NCBI GenBank assembly: GCA_022510565.1
Contig: JAFLTE010000023.1
Span: 1-33,725, forward strand
Length of the DNA: 33,725 bases
Source of the DNA: Lachnospiraceae bacterium
Lineage (GTDB): Bacteria; Bacillota; Clostridia; Lachnospirales; Lachnospiraceae
Reading direction: 5' to 3'
The notes beneath the pieces are model-generated. The model saw only the letters and a list, made by a program, of their open reading frames with translations, was not told the origin of the DNA and did not search any database. The position numbers were made by a program, and so were the translations under genes. Position 1 is the first letter of the stretch; every line of letters begins with the position of its first letter. Positions 15,556 to 23,054 of this stretch are shown here, one piece after another.

Positions 15556-17718
15556 TTAACTTGTTTTTTTGTTCATTTCCACTTTAAGATTTTTGGTATT
15601 ATTATTGAAGGTGAGCAATATGTTGCAGATACCTGCCGTATCGTCAATGTCATAGGACAGCTCATCTCCGCCCTGCAAGATTGAATTAACGTAATCACGG
15701 TCAGCTCCCCACCTACTCTTCTGGCTGTCCGGATTATTGCTGAAGAACTTCAATATATTATCTTTCTTAAAGTCATTGCTGTAAAAACGTAAGATACGTT
15801 CCACGTAAGTACTTACAAGCGTCTTGTAAATCGGCTCAAACTCGTTGTCGCTCACCTGAAGGTTGCGCGCCTTGTATACCATAATGCTCCTGATATCTTT
15901 GCCCTTGTGCTTGGCATTTTCCGAAGAAAATACGAATCCGAATCCGTTCACATTGATGTCATTCTTAATCGTGTTGGTAAATCCGGATATCTCCTTGGTC
16001 ATGGTAGTGGTAGTACACAGAGCATGATCTCCGGATTCAATATCAAATCTGACACCGGGATAATCTCTGGAAGTTTTGGGGAAGCGCTCCTTTAAGTAGC
16101 CGGGACACTGCCATGCCGCTGTCAGACCCGCTGCCACATAAGCGGCTCCGATGTACACACCTTCTATCCAGAGCTTCATGATATCTTCTTTTTCTTTGGA
16201 CAGGACAGCCGCACCTTCCTCACTCATCACCATCTTCTTATCCAGAATCAGCCCCGATTTATCCTTGGGAATCACGGTAATATTAGGGATACAGGGAACT
16301 ACATATTCGCTGTATTCTCTCTTCAACAAAAGAGAGCATTTTTCCTTATACTTCTCAACTCCCTCGGATGCCATGGCACTGAAGGTTGTCTCCTCTCCCG
16401 GCTGGAAACTGAAAAATGTAGTGACTCTGTAGGGATACATTGCATTCATCAGATTGGCAAGGCTTTCCATGGTATTCTGGTCATCTTTTTCAACCTTTTC
16501 GTTTCCCGCAAAACGGATTCTTTGGAGCTTTACACCCTTACTCTGTTCCAACTCGACGTTCGGAACAATGGCAAACCATATGGTATTATCAAACTCATTC
16601 TTGTCATTGACGGTATTTAAGTAAGTCACTAGGCGCGGCAGGTTGTGAGCCTTAACCTGCTGCTCCAGCTTTGTGTTCGTCACAAGGAGTTTGGGCCTCA
16701 TACCGTTTTCTTTTACCTTATACTGATCAAAAAATGTTTTGACTCCCAACATCTTTTCAATTAGGGGTTTTACCACCTTAACGAAGTCATCTTTAGTCTG
16801 CTTATAAAAGTCGAGATAATTATTGTAATTAGCTATCTCTTTGGGAATATCCACCTCACTTTCCAGGGTAGAGGTCAGCGGACAGAAGGTGCGCACTACC
16901 AACTCCCTGACATAGTCAGACTGATTTTCATTGAGGGCATCATAATCCTCCTGAAAAGCCTCAATCAATCCTGCATTAGCACTGTCATCTACCACTGCCA
17001 GTTGCGTGTTTTCTTCCTTGCTCACTTCCAGTATCTTAAGTTCGCCGTCATCTCCCATACTGAGCAATCCGGCTTTGAAGACTTGTCCGCCCTCCTCCTT
17101 GCCAGTATCGCCCAGCAGAAGTCTCGTCTTAATGTCCTCAATGGCAAGAGGAAGCATTGCCATTACGTTATTGTAATTCTGGCTTGCCTGCTCAAACATA
17201 TAGTTCAGTTTGTCTCCCACGTCCAGTTTCTTCGGATCGCCGTCATCCAGTGCTTCATACTGTCCGTATACGTATTGGATTTCTTTTCTGGACTGTCTGA
17301 TGTCATCCATGATCTTCTTAGGGGAAATCATATCGAGAATCTTATCAAACTTAAAATCCACGTTGGCGATTCCCATGGCTCCTTTTGTCTCAATCAACGT
17401 AAGCAGCATCTTCAGAAAGTCGTTTTCCATATTCAGGGGAATTTGCGTGACACAGTTCTCCGGTATATTCTCAGGTTTCTTTAAACTGTACATAACCTTC
17501 TGGTTATTGGCGTTAAAGAAGGAATACACCACAGGTGCAAACTTCTCAAGGAATTCATCAAAACTGCCAACCAACAGCTCTTCATTGATTTCCTTAACCT
17601 TGTCATCATCCAGACTGTTTTTCCCTTTCACGTCACCAATCAGCGTCAAGAGATCGTTCTTTTCCGGATTGATTTCTTCAAACAGTATTGTTCTGTTTGT
17701 TTGAGTAATTACATCCAT
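15556..17718 (-). CDS. Large contractile sheath-like protein
   Basis: A 720-residue soluble protein directly before the tube genes. Residues 1-250 are mainly helical, while 270-720 mix strands and helices. The region near 535-575 (GVYIGAAYVAAGLTAAWQCPGYLKERF, then PGVRFDIESGDHAL) resembles the conserved core of contractile sheath subunits, and the last residues (NILLTFNNNTKNLKVEM) look like the terminal strand with which sheath subunits interlock. Type VI systems use two sheath proteins (TssB about 160, TssC about 500 residues); here one chain has about their combined length. ATG at 17718 with AGAGG upstream. No motif settles it, so the sheath call rests on position, size and pattern. Confidence 0.6.
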   Translation of the reverse strand: MDVITQTNRTILFEEINPEKNDLLTLIGDVKGKNSLDDDKVKEINEELLVGSFDEFLEKFAPVVYSFFNANNQKVMYSLKKPENIPENCVTQIPLNMENDFLKMLLTLIETKGAMGIANVDFKFDKILDMISPKKIMDDIRQSRKEIQYVYGQYEALDDGDPKKLDVGDKLNYMFEQASQNYNNVMAMLPLAIEDIKTRLLLGDTGKEEGGQVFKAGLLSMGDDGELKILEVSKEENTQLAVVDDSANAGLIEAFQEDYDALNENQSDYVRELVVRTFCPLTSTLESEVDIPKEIANYNNYLDFYKQTKDDFVKVVKPLIEKMLGVKTFFDQYKVKENGMRPKLLVTNTKLEQQVKAHNLPRLVTYLNTVNDKNEFDNTIWFAIVPNVELEQSKGVKLQRIRFAGNEKVEKDDQNTMESLANLMNAMYPYRVTTFFSFQPGEETTFSAMASEGVEKYKEKCSLLLKREYSEYVVPCIPNITVIPKDKSGLILDKKMVMSEEGAAVLSKEKEDIMKLWIEGVYIGAAYVAAGLTAAWQCPGYLKERFPKTSRDYPGVRFDIESGDHALCTTTTMTKEISGFTNTIKNDINVNGFGFVFSSENAKHKGKDIRSIMVYKARNLQVSDNEFEPIYKTLVSTYVERILRFYSNDFKKDNILKFFSNNPDSQKSRWGADRDYVNSILQGGDELSYDIDDTAGICNILLTFNNNTKNLKVEMNKKTS

Positions 17719-17738
17719 TACCTATACCTCTCTTCCTT

Positions 17739-19811
17739 TTAAATCATGGATATATAATGCACTTCCAGTTCGCACGTCCCGTCTCCGGAAGTTATATATA
17801 TTACATTTCCATAGCTGACCATGTACTGTATCTTACGGCACACAATCGTATTGCCTATCATCACGGCTGCTTCACAGTCATGGTAGAGAATCATCTTCCT
17901 GTTTTCTGCCGGAAACAGGTAAATATTGTCAAGTTCCAGCGTGTCTATGAGATCGGGATATTCCACAAACATATCCTTCAATACAATCTTTTTGTCCCTA
18001 TAGGAATACAGCGCGTAATTAAGCGGCGGAATTTCCTCCATTCCCTCCGGCAATAATGTAAAATAAGCGTTGATTTTTCCGGTAAAACAGCACTCCTCTT
18101 TTTCCTTGGGCGGCATTGTTACCGCTGCCTTATGTATCATCCTGCTCATGAGCTTTATGATGATAAATCCGACAATACACACAAGCAGGATAATAATCTG
18201 CCAGTATACCTCCCATATGCTTCTGACTCTTACCGGAATGCTCCCTGTAAGGCTGCCTTCTCCGTCTGAGACAAGCAGCACAATATTACCGGTTCCTCTT
18301 CCCTGTGGCAGAATATGAAGCAAATGTCCTTCTATACTCGCAAACGTTACATCCTGTGGCATCTCCAACAGCTCATAACTAAGAGAATCTCCGTCCGCGT
18401 CTTCAAAATAATCATCCAGATTCAGTATCTGTTCGTCCGAATAAGTCATCAGCTCCGCTCTGTGGCTGTTATTGCCGGCCGGAAGGGTATTTAATATGTT
18501 AATCTCAGGAACTTCATATGCATTTTCCGAGTTTTTCCCTGTAGTCAAATACAGCCTGTACTTACCGGAATTTTCGAACGTCACCTGACCTACAATCCCA
18601 CTTTCCGTCACTTCAAGCTCTGCGGGAATCCCGGTTCCGTTCGTCGGATTTTGAAACTCGGCCTGCCATTGAAACTCCTCATAATACTCTGAATTCTCCA
18701 ACACGTTTCCCCGATCATCCATGAATCGGATTTGAAATTGTGTCTCTCTGTTTTTATATATGTCTCCGTCAAATGTAATTACCGGCGTTATGTTTCGCCT
18801 TCCGATCATGAAAACATTCATCTGCTGCCCGCGCTTGGTGCTAAACGTTATCGCAAATTCACTCTCGGAATTCATCAGAGTCGATACTGCATAATTTCCC
18901 ATAATTTGTGGTGCAGTTTTTCTCTCTCCATGCACGACCCCTGCTTCTTCAATCTCTTGATCCGAAAGAAACAGTACCGTCAGTTCATCGTAAGACACCC
19001 CGACCGTATCGCAATTTATTCTTTGGATTCCCTCGTCATATACACTGTCGCATACTTCCCGGACAGAATAACTGAAATTGGTATGGAATAAGTCATACAA
19101 AATGGACGCTAACTCATCGGGCTTCTGTACTTTATAGCTTTGTCCCCCTGTCTGTCCGGAAATATTGCTTAACTTTGTCTCTTCACCGTCGTATTCCTCA
19201 CCAAATGCAATCGTGACAATCGGTGTTCCCTCTGCCTTGCAGAGTTCTACAGTTTCTTCAATATCCTTCTCGGAATCACTTTCCGTCCTTCCGGTATTGG
19301 AGAGCGCCAAATCCGTCTCGCCGTCGGATATCAGCACAATCATTTTTCTTCCTGCATACCCATCCATCAGGTGATACGCTTCGCGTACACCCAGACCTAT
19401 ATCCGTCTCGCCTTTATTGACGGCACTGTCTATTGTTTGTTTCAGCATATCCCGCTGGCTCTCCTGCTGTACGGAAACAGGCGCTTTCTGAGCGATAATT
19501 GTATCATTATACGCAACATACCCAATGCGCATATTTTCGCTATGCATTGTATCTACAAATATCTTTAAAACCTGCGGTATCAACCGCTGCTTGTCCTGTT
19601 GATTCATGGAACCGCTGTGGTCTACCACAAATACAATGTTTAAATCTTCTTTAACCATGACGGCTTCTATATTCTGTACCCGTTCACCACTGTCCGTTAT
19701 GCCGGATTGGGGCATGGCAATGCCGTCATTTTCTTCTGCCTGAGTATGGATACTTCCGATATAGTATATAATCAATGTAATAATTATCGCGCACAGTACC
19801 CTTTTTCTCAT
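17739..19811 (-). CDS. Surface VWA-domain protein with cytosolic tail
   Basis: A 690-residue membrane protein from the ATG at 19811 (CGGAG upstream; MRKR then a hydrophobic stretch, typical of a signal peptide). Residues 58-245 are a von Willebrand A domain with a complete metal site: FVVDHSGSMN (64-68), a Thr loop at NKGETDIG and VLISDGETD. Beta-sandwich modules follow (about 330-530, one cadherin-like with DDYFEDADGDSLSYEL). A membrane helix at about 536-556 precedes a 129-residue cytosolic strand-rich tail. The protein thus puts an adhesion domain outside and a contact domain inside. First structural gene of the CIS operon; it may sense a target surface or anchor the machine, replacing TssJLM. 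Confidence 0.8.
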   Translation of the reverse strand: MRKRVLCAIIITLIIYYIGSIHTQAEENDGIAMPQSGITDSGERVQNIEAVMVKEDLNIVFVVDHSGSMNQQDKQRLIPQVLKIFVDTMHSENMRIGYVAYNDTIIAQKAPVSVQQESQRDMLKQTIDSAVNKGETDIGLGVREAYHLMDGYAGRKMIVLISDGETDLALSNTGRTESDSEKDIEETVELCKAEGTPIVTIAFGEEYDGEETKLSNISGQTGGQSYKVQKPDELASILYDLFHTNFSYSVREVCDSVYDEGIQRINCDTVGVSYDELTVLFLSDQEIEEAGVVHGERKTAPQIMGNYAVSTLMNSESEFAITFSTKRGQQMNVFMIGRRNITPVITFDGDIYKNRETQFQIRFMDDRGNVLENSEYYEEFQWQAEFQNPTNGTGIPAELEVTESGIVGQVTFENSGKYRLYLTTGKNSENAYEVPEINILNTLPAGNNSHRAELMTYSDEQILNLDDYFEDADGDSLSYELLEMPQDVTFASIEGHLLHILPQGRGTGNIVLLVSDGEGSLTGSIPVRVRSIWEVYWQIIILLVCIVGFIIIKLMSRMIHKAAVTMPPKEKEECCFTGKINAYFTLLPEGMEEIPPLNYALYSYRDKKIVLKDMFVEYPDLIDTLELDNIYLFPAENRKMILYHDCEAAVMIGNTIVCRKIQYMVSYGNVIYITSGDGTCELEVHYISMI

Positions 19812-19870
19812 CTTCGTCTCCGTTGTATGTAATCTCCACTGCAACTGTTCATGTTTGACAATCACGTATA

Positions 19871-20089
19871 CTATTTCCCGGTAATGATGTAATCACAGCT
19901 TACGCCGAATGATGTCGCGATTTTATACAAAGTGTTAGCAGAAAACCCTTTCTTGCCGGTTTCTATTTCATAGAGAAATTTGGTCGAGATTCCTATGATT
20001 TCTGCAAACGCTTCCCTCGTATAGTGATTCTTTACCCGCAAATACGCAATTCTTTCTCCAATAGCCTTATTTTCTATAAAATTCACCAT
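19871..20089 (-). CDS. Small XRE-family HTH regulator heading the CIS operon
   Basis: A 72-residue Cro/C1-type DNA-binding protein that is nearly all helix-turn-helix: IGERIAYLRVKNHYTREAFAEIIGISTKFLYEIETGKKGFSANTL, then ATSFGVSCDYIITG. The ATG at 20089 has only a weak ACGG ribosome site, consistent with low expression. The gap to the VWA gene is 59 bases, and both are probably on one transcript starting near 20161. An inverted repeat GGAAC-AATA-GTTCC lies 40 bases upstream of the start and could be its own operator. Likely a local repressor or co-regulator of CIS transcription. Confidence 0.8.
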   Translation of the reverse strand: MVNFIENKAIGERIAYLRVKNHYTREAFAEIIGISTKFLYEIETGKKGFSANTLYKIATSFGVSCDYIITGK

Positions 20090-20130
20090 CCGTTTCTGTA
20101 AATTTTACATATTTCAACACAATTCTACGA

Positions 20131-20188
20131 GGAACAATAGTTCCCAAAATATTCCAACATGTTAGAAATCATAGCATTCTAAGTTCCC
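20131..20188 (-). promoter_or_regulatory. Probable CIS operon promoter with repeated operator motif
   Basis: On the minus strand an extended -10 element TGCTATGAT lies at 20168-20176 (same as in the CPBP gene promoter), placing the start near 20161. No good -35 is present. AGTTCCC occurs twice in the same orientation on the plus strand, at 20139-20145 and 20182-20188, 43 bases apart and flanking the start site. The first copy is half of a perfect dyad, GGAACAATAGTTCC (20131-20144). This fits a repressor binding cooperatively on both sides of the start, probably the HTH protein at 19871-20089. Confidence 0.45.
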
Positions 20189-20215
20189 GTTTGATTTTTA
20201 TTTGCATCAGTTGCG

Positions 20216-20339
20216 AAATATTTAACGTAAGTCGACAAATTTATCCTTTAATAGAGTAATTTCTGTTTTTTACGACTTTCAGGTTGTTTTTAGCATACTT
20301 CACGTTAGAAACCGAATTCCCGCCTATGTTCGTTATATT
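20216..20339. promoter_or_regulatory. Intergenic region with LytTR-like boxes between CIS and agr
   Basis: The 282 bases between the HTH gene and agrB are AT-rich. On the minus strand TTACGTTAAATAT (plus 20218-20230) shares GTTAA-N-TAT with the AgrA box of staphylococci and fits 8 of 9 positions of the LytTR consensus. On the plus strand TTCACGTTAGAAA (20299-20311) and a related ACATGTTAGAAAT (20157-20169) occur. I did not find a correctly spaced pair of direct repeats, so these are candidate half-sites only. A TATATT at 20334-20339 may be the agrB -10; it lacks a -35, as activated promoters often do. Confidence 0.35.
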
Positions 20340-20371
20340 ATGAGCTTATAAAGCAGCGTATGGGGGTTGAA

Positions 20372-20920
20372 ATGTTTACACTGATACAGAAGAAATACGA
20401 TTTTACAGACTATCAGATTGCACAGCTTAAATATACATTTACGATTTTATTTTCGGAATTGAGTAAATTTGTGATTATTTCGTTCTTTTTCCGCGACTGT
20501 TTCGCCTTGTATATATATGCTGCGGTATTATTAGGCATATTACGAATTTCTACCGGAGGATTGCATGCCAAGACATATTGGGGCTGCTTATTTATGTCAC
20601 TGATGTTCTTCTGCGCCTCGATATATCTTCTGCCACAGATTGGAATCTCGAAAATATGGATGGCGGTTTTGATTCTCGGATGCGCAGCCGCAATCGGTCT
20701 TGTTGGTCCTGTGGAATCTATCTATCGCAAACCGCCGTCCGACAGCATGAAAAAGAGATTGGTCGCCCAATCTCTGATAACAGTTATTATGCATTTGATT
20801 TTGTTCTGTCTTGATAACAATGAAATGTTTATCGTGGGAAGCTGGGTTATTATATTGCAGACTACCCAGCTTGTCATCGCAAAAATCCTTAGGAAAATGC
20901 AGAGATTTGCAGGGAGGTGA
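20372..20920 (+). CDS. agrB: AgrB-type peptide-processing membrane endopeptidase
   Basis: A 182-residue multi-helix membrane protein of the AgrB family, which cleaves the AgrD precursor, forms the thiolactone and takes part in export. The catalytic pair His65 and Cys72 lies in the expected context (RISTGGLHAKTYWGCLF), with the seven-residue spacing of known AgrB proteins. The start is taken as the ATG at 20372 because GGGGG lies just before it; the ATG at 20360 lacks a ribosome site. The end PVESIYRKPPSDSMKKRL is also typical. Four bases separate its stop from the agrD start. It faces the CIS operon divergently. Gene symbol used for family, not orthology to Staphylococcus. Confidence 0.92.
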   Translation: MFTLIQKKYDFTDYQIAQLKYTFTILFSELSKFVIISFFFRDCFALYIYAAVLLGILRISTGGLHAKTYWGCLFMSLMFFCASIYLLPQIGISKIWMAVLILGCAAAIGLVGPVESIYRKPPSDSMKKRLVAQSLITVIMHLILFCLDNNEMFIVGSWVIILQTTQLVIAKILRKMQRFAGR

Positions 20921-20924
20921 GTGA

Positions 20925-21035
20925 ATGAAATTGAGAACCTTCTTATGCTGGTGCATAAGTTTAGGGATGATAGTCAACAGGAATTATCCATGTTTACTTG
21001 TCTTTGGCGATTATCCATATCCAGAAGAACAATAA
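20925..21035 (+). CDS. agrD: AgrD-type autoinducing peptide precursor (36 aa)
   Basis: A 36-codon gene starting 4 bases after agrB, with AGGGAGGTGAG (20911-20921) as ribosome site inside the end of agrB. Residues 1-17 form a short amphipathic leader (MKLRTFLCWCISLGMIV). The core is NRNYPCLLVF (18-27) and the C-terminal recognition part GDYPYPEEQ (28-36), which has the acidic and proline pattern typical of AgrD tails. By analogy with AgrD processing, Cys23 would form a thiolactone with Phe27, giving a ring Cys-Leu-Leu-Val-Phe with a short exocyclic tail such as NYP or YP. Leader cysteines at 8 and 10 are unlikely ring sites. Confidence 0.88.
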   Translation: MKLRTFLCWCISLGMIVNRNYPCLLVFGDYPYPEEQ

Positions 21036-21079
21036 TCCCATACTAAAGCCTGTCTTCTACTCGAGTAGGCTTTGGGATT
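21034..21079. promoter_or_regulatory. Imperfect stem-loop at the convergent end of agrD and the kinase gene
   Basis: AATCCC (21034-21039) pairs with GGGATT (21074-21079), and AAAGCCT (21045-21051) with AGGCTTT (21067-21073), leaving a 5-base bulge on one side. The loop includes a 12-base palindrome CTACTCGAGTAG. It spans the last agrD base and the kinase stop codon. There is no U-run on either strand, so termination is uncertain; it may mark or stabilise the two convergent 3' ends. Confidence 0.4.
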
Positions 21080-22335
21080 GTGACCGTAAAGGATATCCAG
21101 TTATGATGGTTGTTTGTTATATTTTGGAACTGAACGTCAGCGCTGTACTGATTGGCTATATTTTTGACATTATACAATCCCAGACCTCTGCCAGATCCTT
21201 TTTTGCTGTATCCCTTTTTGAAACATTCTCCAATAAAATCCGGGCTCAACGGTGCTCCTACATTCCTGATTTCCAGCAGTATATTATCTTCCGTTTCCTC
21301 AATCTGCAGATAGACAGGCTGTGAAATTTCCGTCGGCAAAGTCAGCGCCTCACATGCATTGTTGAGCAGATCGCTTGTAATCTCTATTATTTTATAGATA
21401 GGCATCTCGCATTTCAGTTGTCCGATACTTATTTTATAATCAACCCCTATCCCCTGCTCTTCCATGCTCACAAATTTCCCGTACAGGAATGCGATATATA
21501 CAGAATTACCCTGCCCTAAAAGTTTGTTATACCGATTGTCATAAGTAATGGCTTCAATGTACTCGCCTTGCACACGCGTCAGTTCTTCATATGTACTGCA
21601 GGTAAACTGCTGATTGATAATCGCCTGTAAGTGATTATCAAATTCATGCTGCCGCACCCGTATCTCATCAATCAATTTCCGGTAGGATTCCGCATAGATT
21701 TCATGCACTTCAATTTCTATCTTTTTCTCCTTCATCTGCAACCGGTATTTTTCCCATGTTCCTATCAGAAAGATAATTACAATGGCCATGACAAAATATA
21801 TTAAATAATCAATTGTATTAATTGCCGTACTCTTTTTTGCATAAAATAGATAAGAAGCAGCAACGCAGAATATTCCTGTCGATAGAATAGAGGCCGCTTT
21901 GCTTTCACCTTTTACATACGTTATGATTTCCTTAATTTTTATTTTTTTGTAAAGGAAATATACTATAAGAAGCATGAGAAGATTGGTGCATATATATCCC
22001 CATGCTGTTTCGATTATACCATGCCTTAATGTCTCGAAAAGAACCACCGATATTGTTTGAATCCCTGAGCACAATAATATCACGATTGCAACCTTGAGCA
22101 ACGCCTGGTTGAGGGGTGTACGAAATTCCAACAATGTATACCCTACAACAACCAGATAAACAAACATTGAAAACAGGCTCTCATATCCAATGTAGTCACA
22201 TAATATGAATAATCCTATATGTATGGATATCATGCCAAGCATTCTATATGTTACCCTTAACTTTTTCCCATACAACCAAAAAAGGCACACAATGACTGCT
22301 AAAATTTCAAACAAAAGATAAATTCCCACTACCAT
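21043..22335 (-). CDS. AgrC-like sensor histidine kinase (HPK10, GHKL ATPase)
   Basis: A 430-residue peptide-sensing kinase. Residues 1-195 contain six or so membrane helices with very short loops, the usual receptor for cyclic peptides. A coiled linker (KEKKIEIEVHEIYAESYRKL) leads to the H-box RVRQHEFDNHLQAI with the phospho-accepting His230. The ATPase domain has the N-box DLLNNACEA (Asn325/326) and G-box GSGRGLGLYNVK. Its ATG at 22335 overlaps the response-regulator stop by 7 bases, so the two are coupled. It ends only 7 bases from agrD, convergently. The natural ligand is almost certainly the peptide from that gene. Confidence 0.9.
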   Translation of the reverse strand: MVVGIYLLFEILAVIVCLFWLYGKKLRVTYRMLGMISIHIGLFILCDYIGYESLFSMFVYLVVVGYTLLEFRTPLNQALLKVAIVILLCSGIQTISVVLFETLRHGIIETAWGYICTNLLMLLIVYFLYKKIKIKEIITYVKGESKAASILSTGIFCVAASYLFYAKKSTAINTIDYLIYFVMAIVIIFLIGTWEKYRLQMKEKKIEIEVHEIYAESYRKLIDEIRVRQHEFDNHLQAIINQQFTCSTYEELTRVQGEYIEAITYDNRYNKLLGQGNSVYIAFLYGKFVSMEEQGIGVDYKISIGQLKCEMPIYKIIEITSDLLNNACEALTLPTEISQPVYLQIEETEDNILLEIRNVGAPLSPDFIGECFKKGYSKKGSGRGLGLYNVKNIANQYSADVQFQNITNNHHNWISFTVTIPKPTRVEDRL

Positions 22336-23054
22336 TGTAATGCCTCTATAAACTTCTTTTTATACCGTATCCCGATATCTACCTTGATATTTTTTTCCAT
22401 TGTAATTACGCCGTTTGTGACATCAATATTGCTGATATACTTTCGATTTACGATGGTTCCTCTGTTGCATTGGATGAACTCGTCATATTCCGCTTCCTCC
22501 AATATCTGTTTGCACGTCTTATAATATACGGTAAATTTAGTTCCATTAGCCAGATAGAAACATATCTGATGATTTGTGCTCTGAGCATAAATGATATCAC
22601 TGCATGAGATAGGATATAAAACCCCGTCTTTTCTGAAATGCAGCACGCAATCCTTTTGATCGACCACGTCGTAATCCAATGCATCCCTAAGCAGTTTCCT
22701 CACTTGTTCAATCGCAAAAGGTTTCTCAATATATCCGTAGCAATGCAGTTCCCGATATGCATAAATCTCCGGATCTTGTAATCCTGTAATAAATATGACC
22801 GGTGTATGTTTATATCTGGTGATATTCCTCACTGATTGAACAAACTTGATGCCGGACGTGTCACCCGGCAAAGATGTGTCTAAAACGATATCAATAATAA
22901 AAAGATGAATTTTGTTTTGCATAACTAACGCATATGCGTTATTTAAATCCTTTTCAATATATACTTTTATATTTTTTTCACACTCTTCTAATAATTGCTT
23001 AATTACGGCAGCATTCTTAAGATTATCTTCCAGTATCAGGATTTTCTTTTCCAT
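22329..23054 (-). CDS. LytTR response regulator (AgrA-like)
   Basis: A 241-residue two-domain regulator. The receiver (1-125) has the acidic pair near ED (9-10), the phospho-acceptor Asp55 (HLFIIDIVLD), Thr90 and Lys111 (YIEKPF). Residues about 133-241 form a LytTR DNA-binding domain (DIIYAQSTNHQICFYLANG, EEAEYDEFIQCNRGTIVNRKYI), which binds pairs of short direct repeats in the major groove. It overlaps the upstream HTH gene by 32 bases and the kinase gene downstream. Expected targets are the agrB promoter and, by position, the CIS operon promoter. Confidence 0.92.
   Translation of the reverse strand: MEKKILILEDNLKNAAVIKQLLEECEKNIKVYIEKDLNNAYALVMQNKIHLFIIDIVLDTSLPGDTSGIKFVQSVRNITRYKHTPVIFITGLQDPEIYAYRELHCYGYIEKPFAIEQVRKLLRDALDYDVVDQKDCVLHFRKDGVLYPISCSDIIYAQSTNHQICFYLANGTKFTVYYKTCKQILEEAEYDEFIQCNRGTIVNRKYISNIDVTNGVITMEKNIKVDIGIRYKKKFIEALQW

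Noticed and set aside
1..20089. Prophage or R-type bacteriocin remnant
   Set aside because: No terminase, portal, capsid, integrase, tape measure or lysis genes, and the signalling, chaperone and VWA genes do not belong to tail modules.
1..20089. Standard type VI secretion cluster
   Set aside because: TssJ, TssL, TssM, separate TssB/TssC, ClpV and PAAR genes are not seen; the host looks monoderm.
20597..20977. Minus-strand open frame over agrB
   Set aside because: AgrB has its catalytic motif and ribosome site on the plus strand; the antisense frame lacks both.
21034..21079. Strong intrinsic terminator after agrD
   Set aside because: The stem is interrupted and no U-run follows on either strand.
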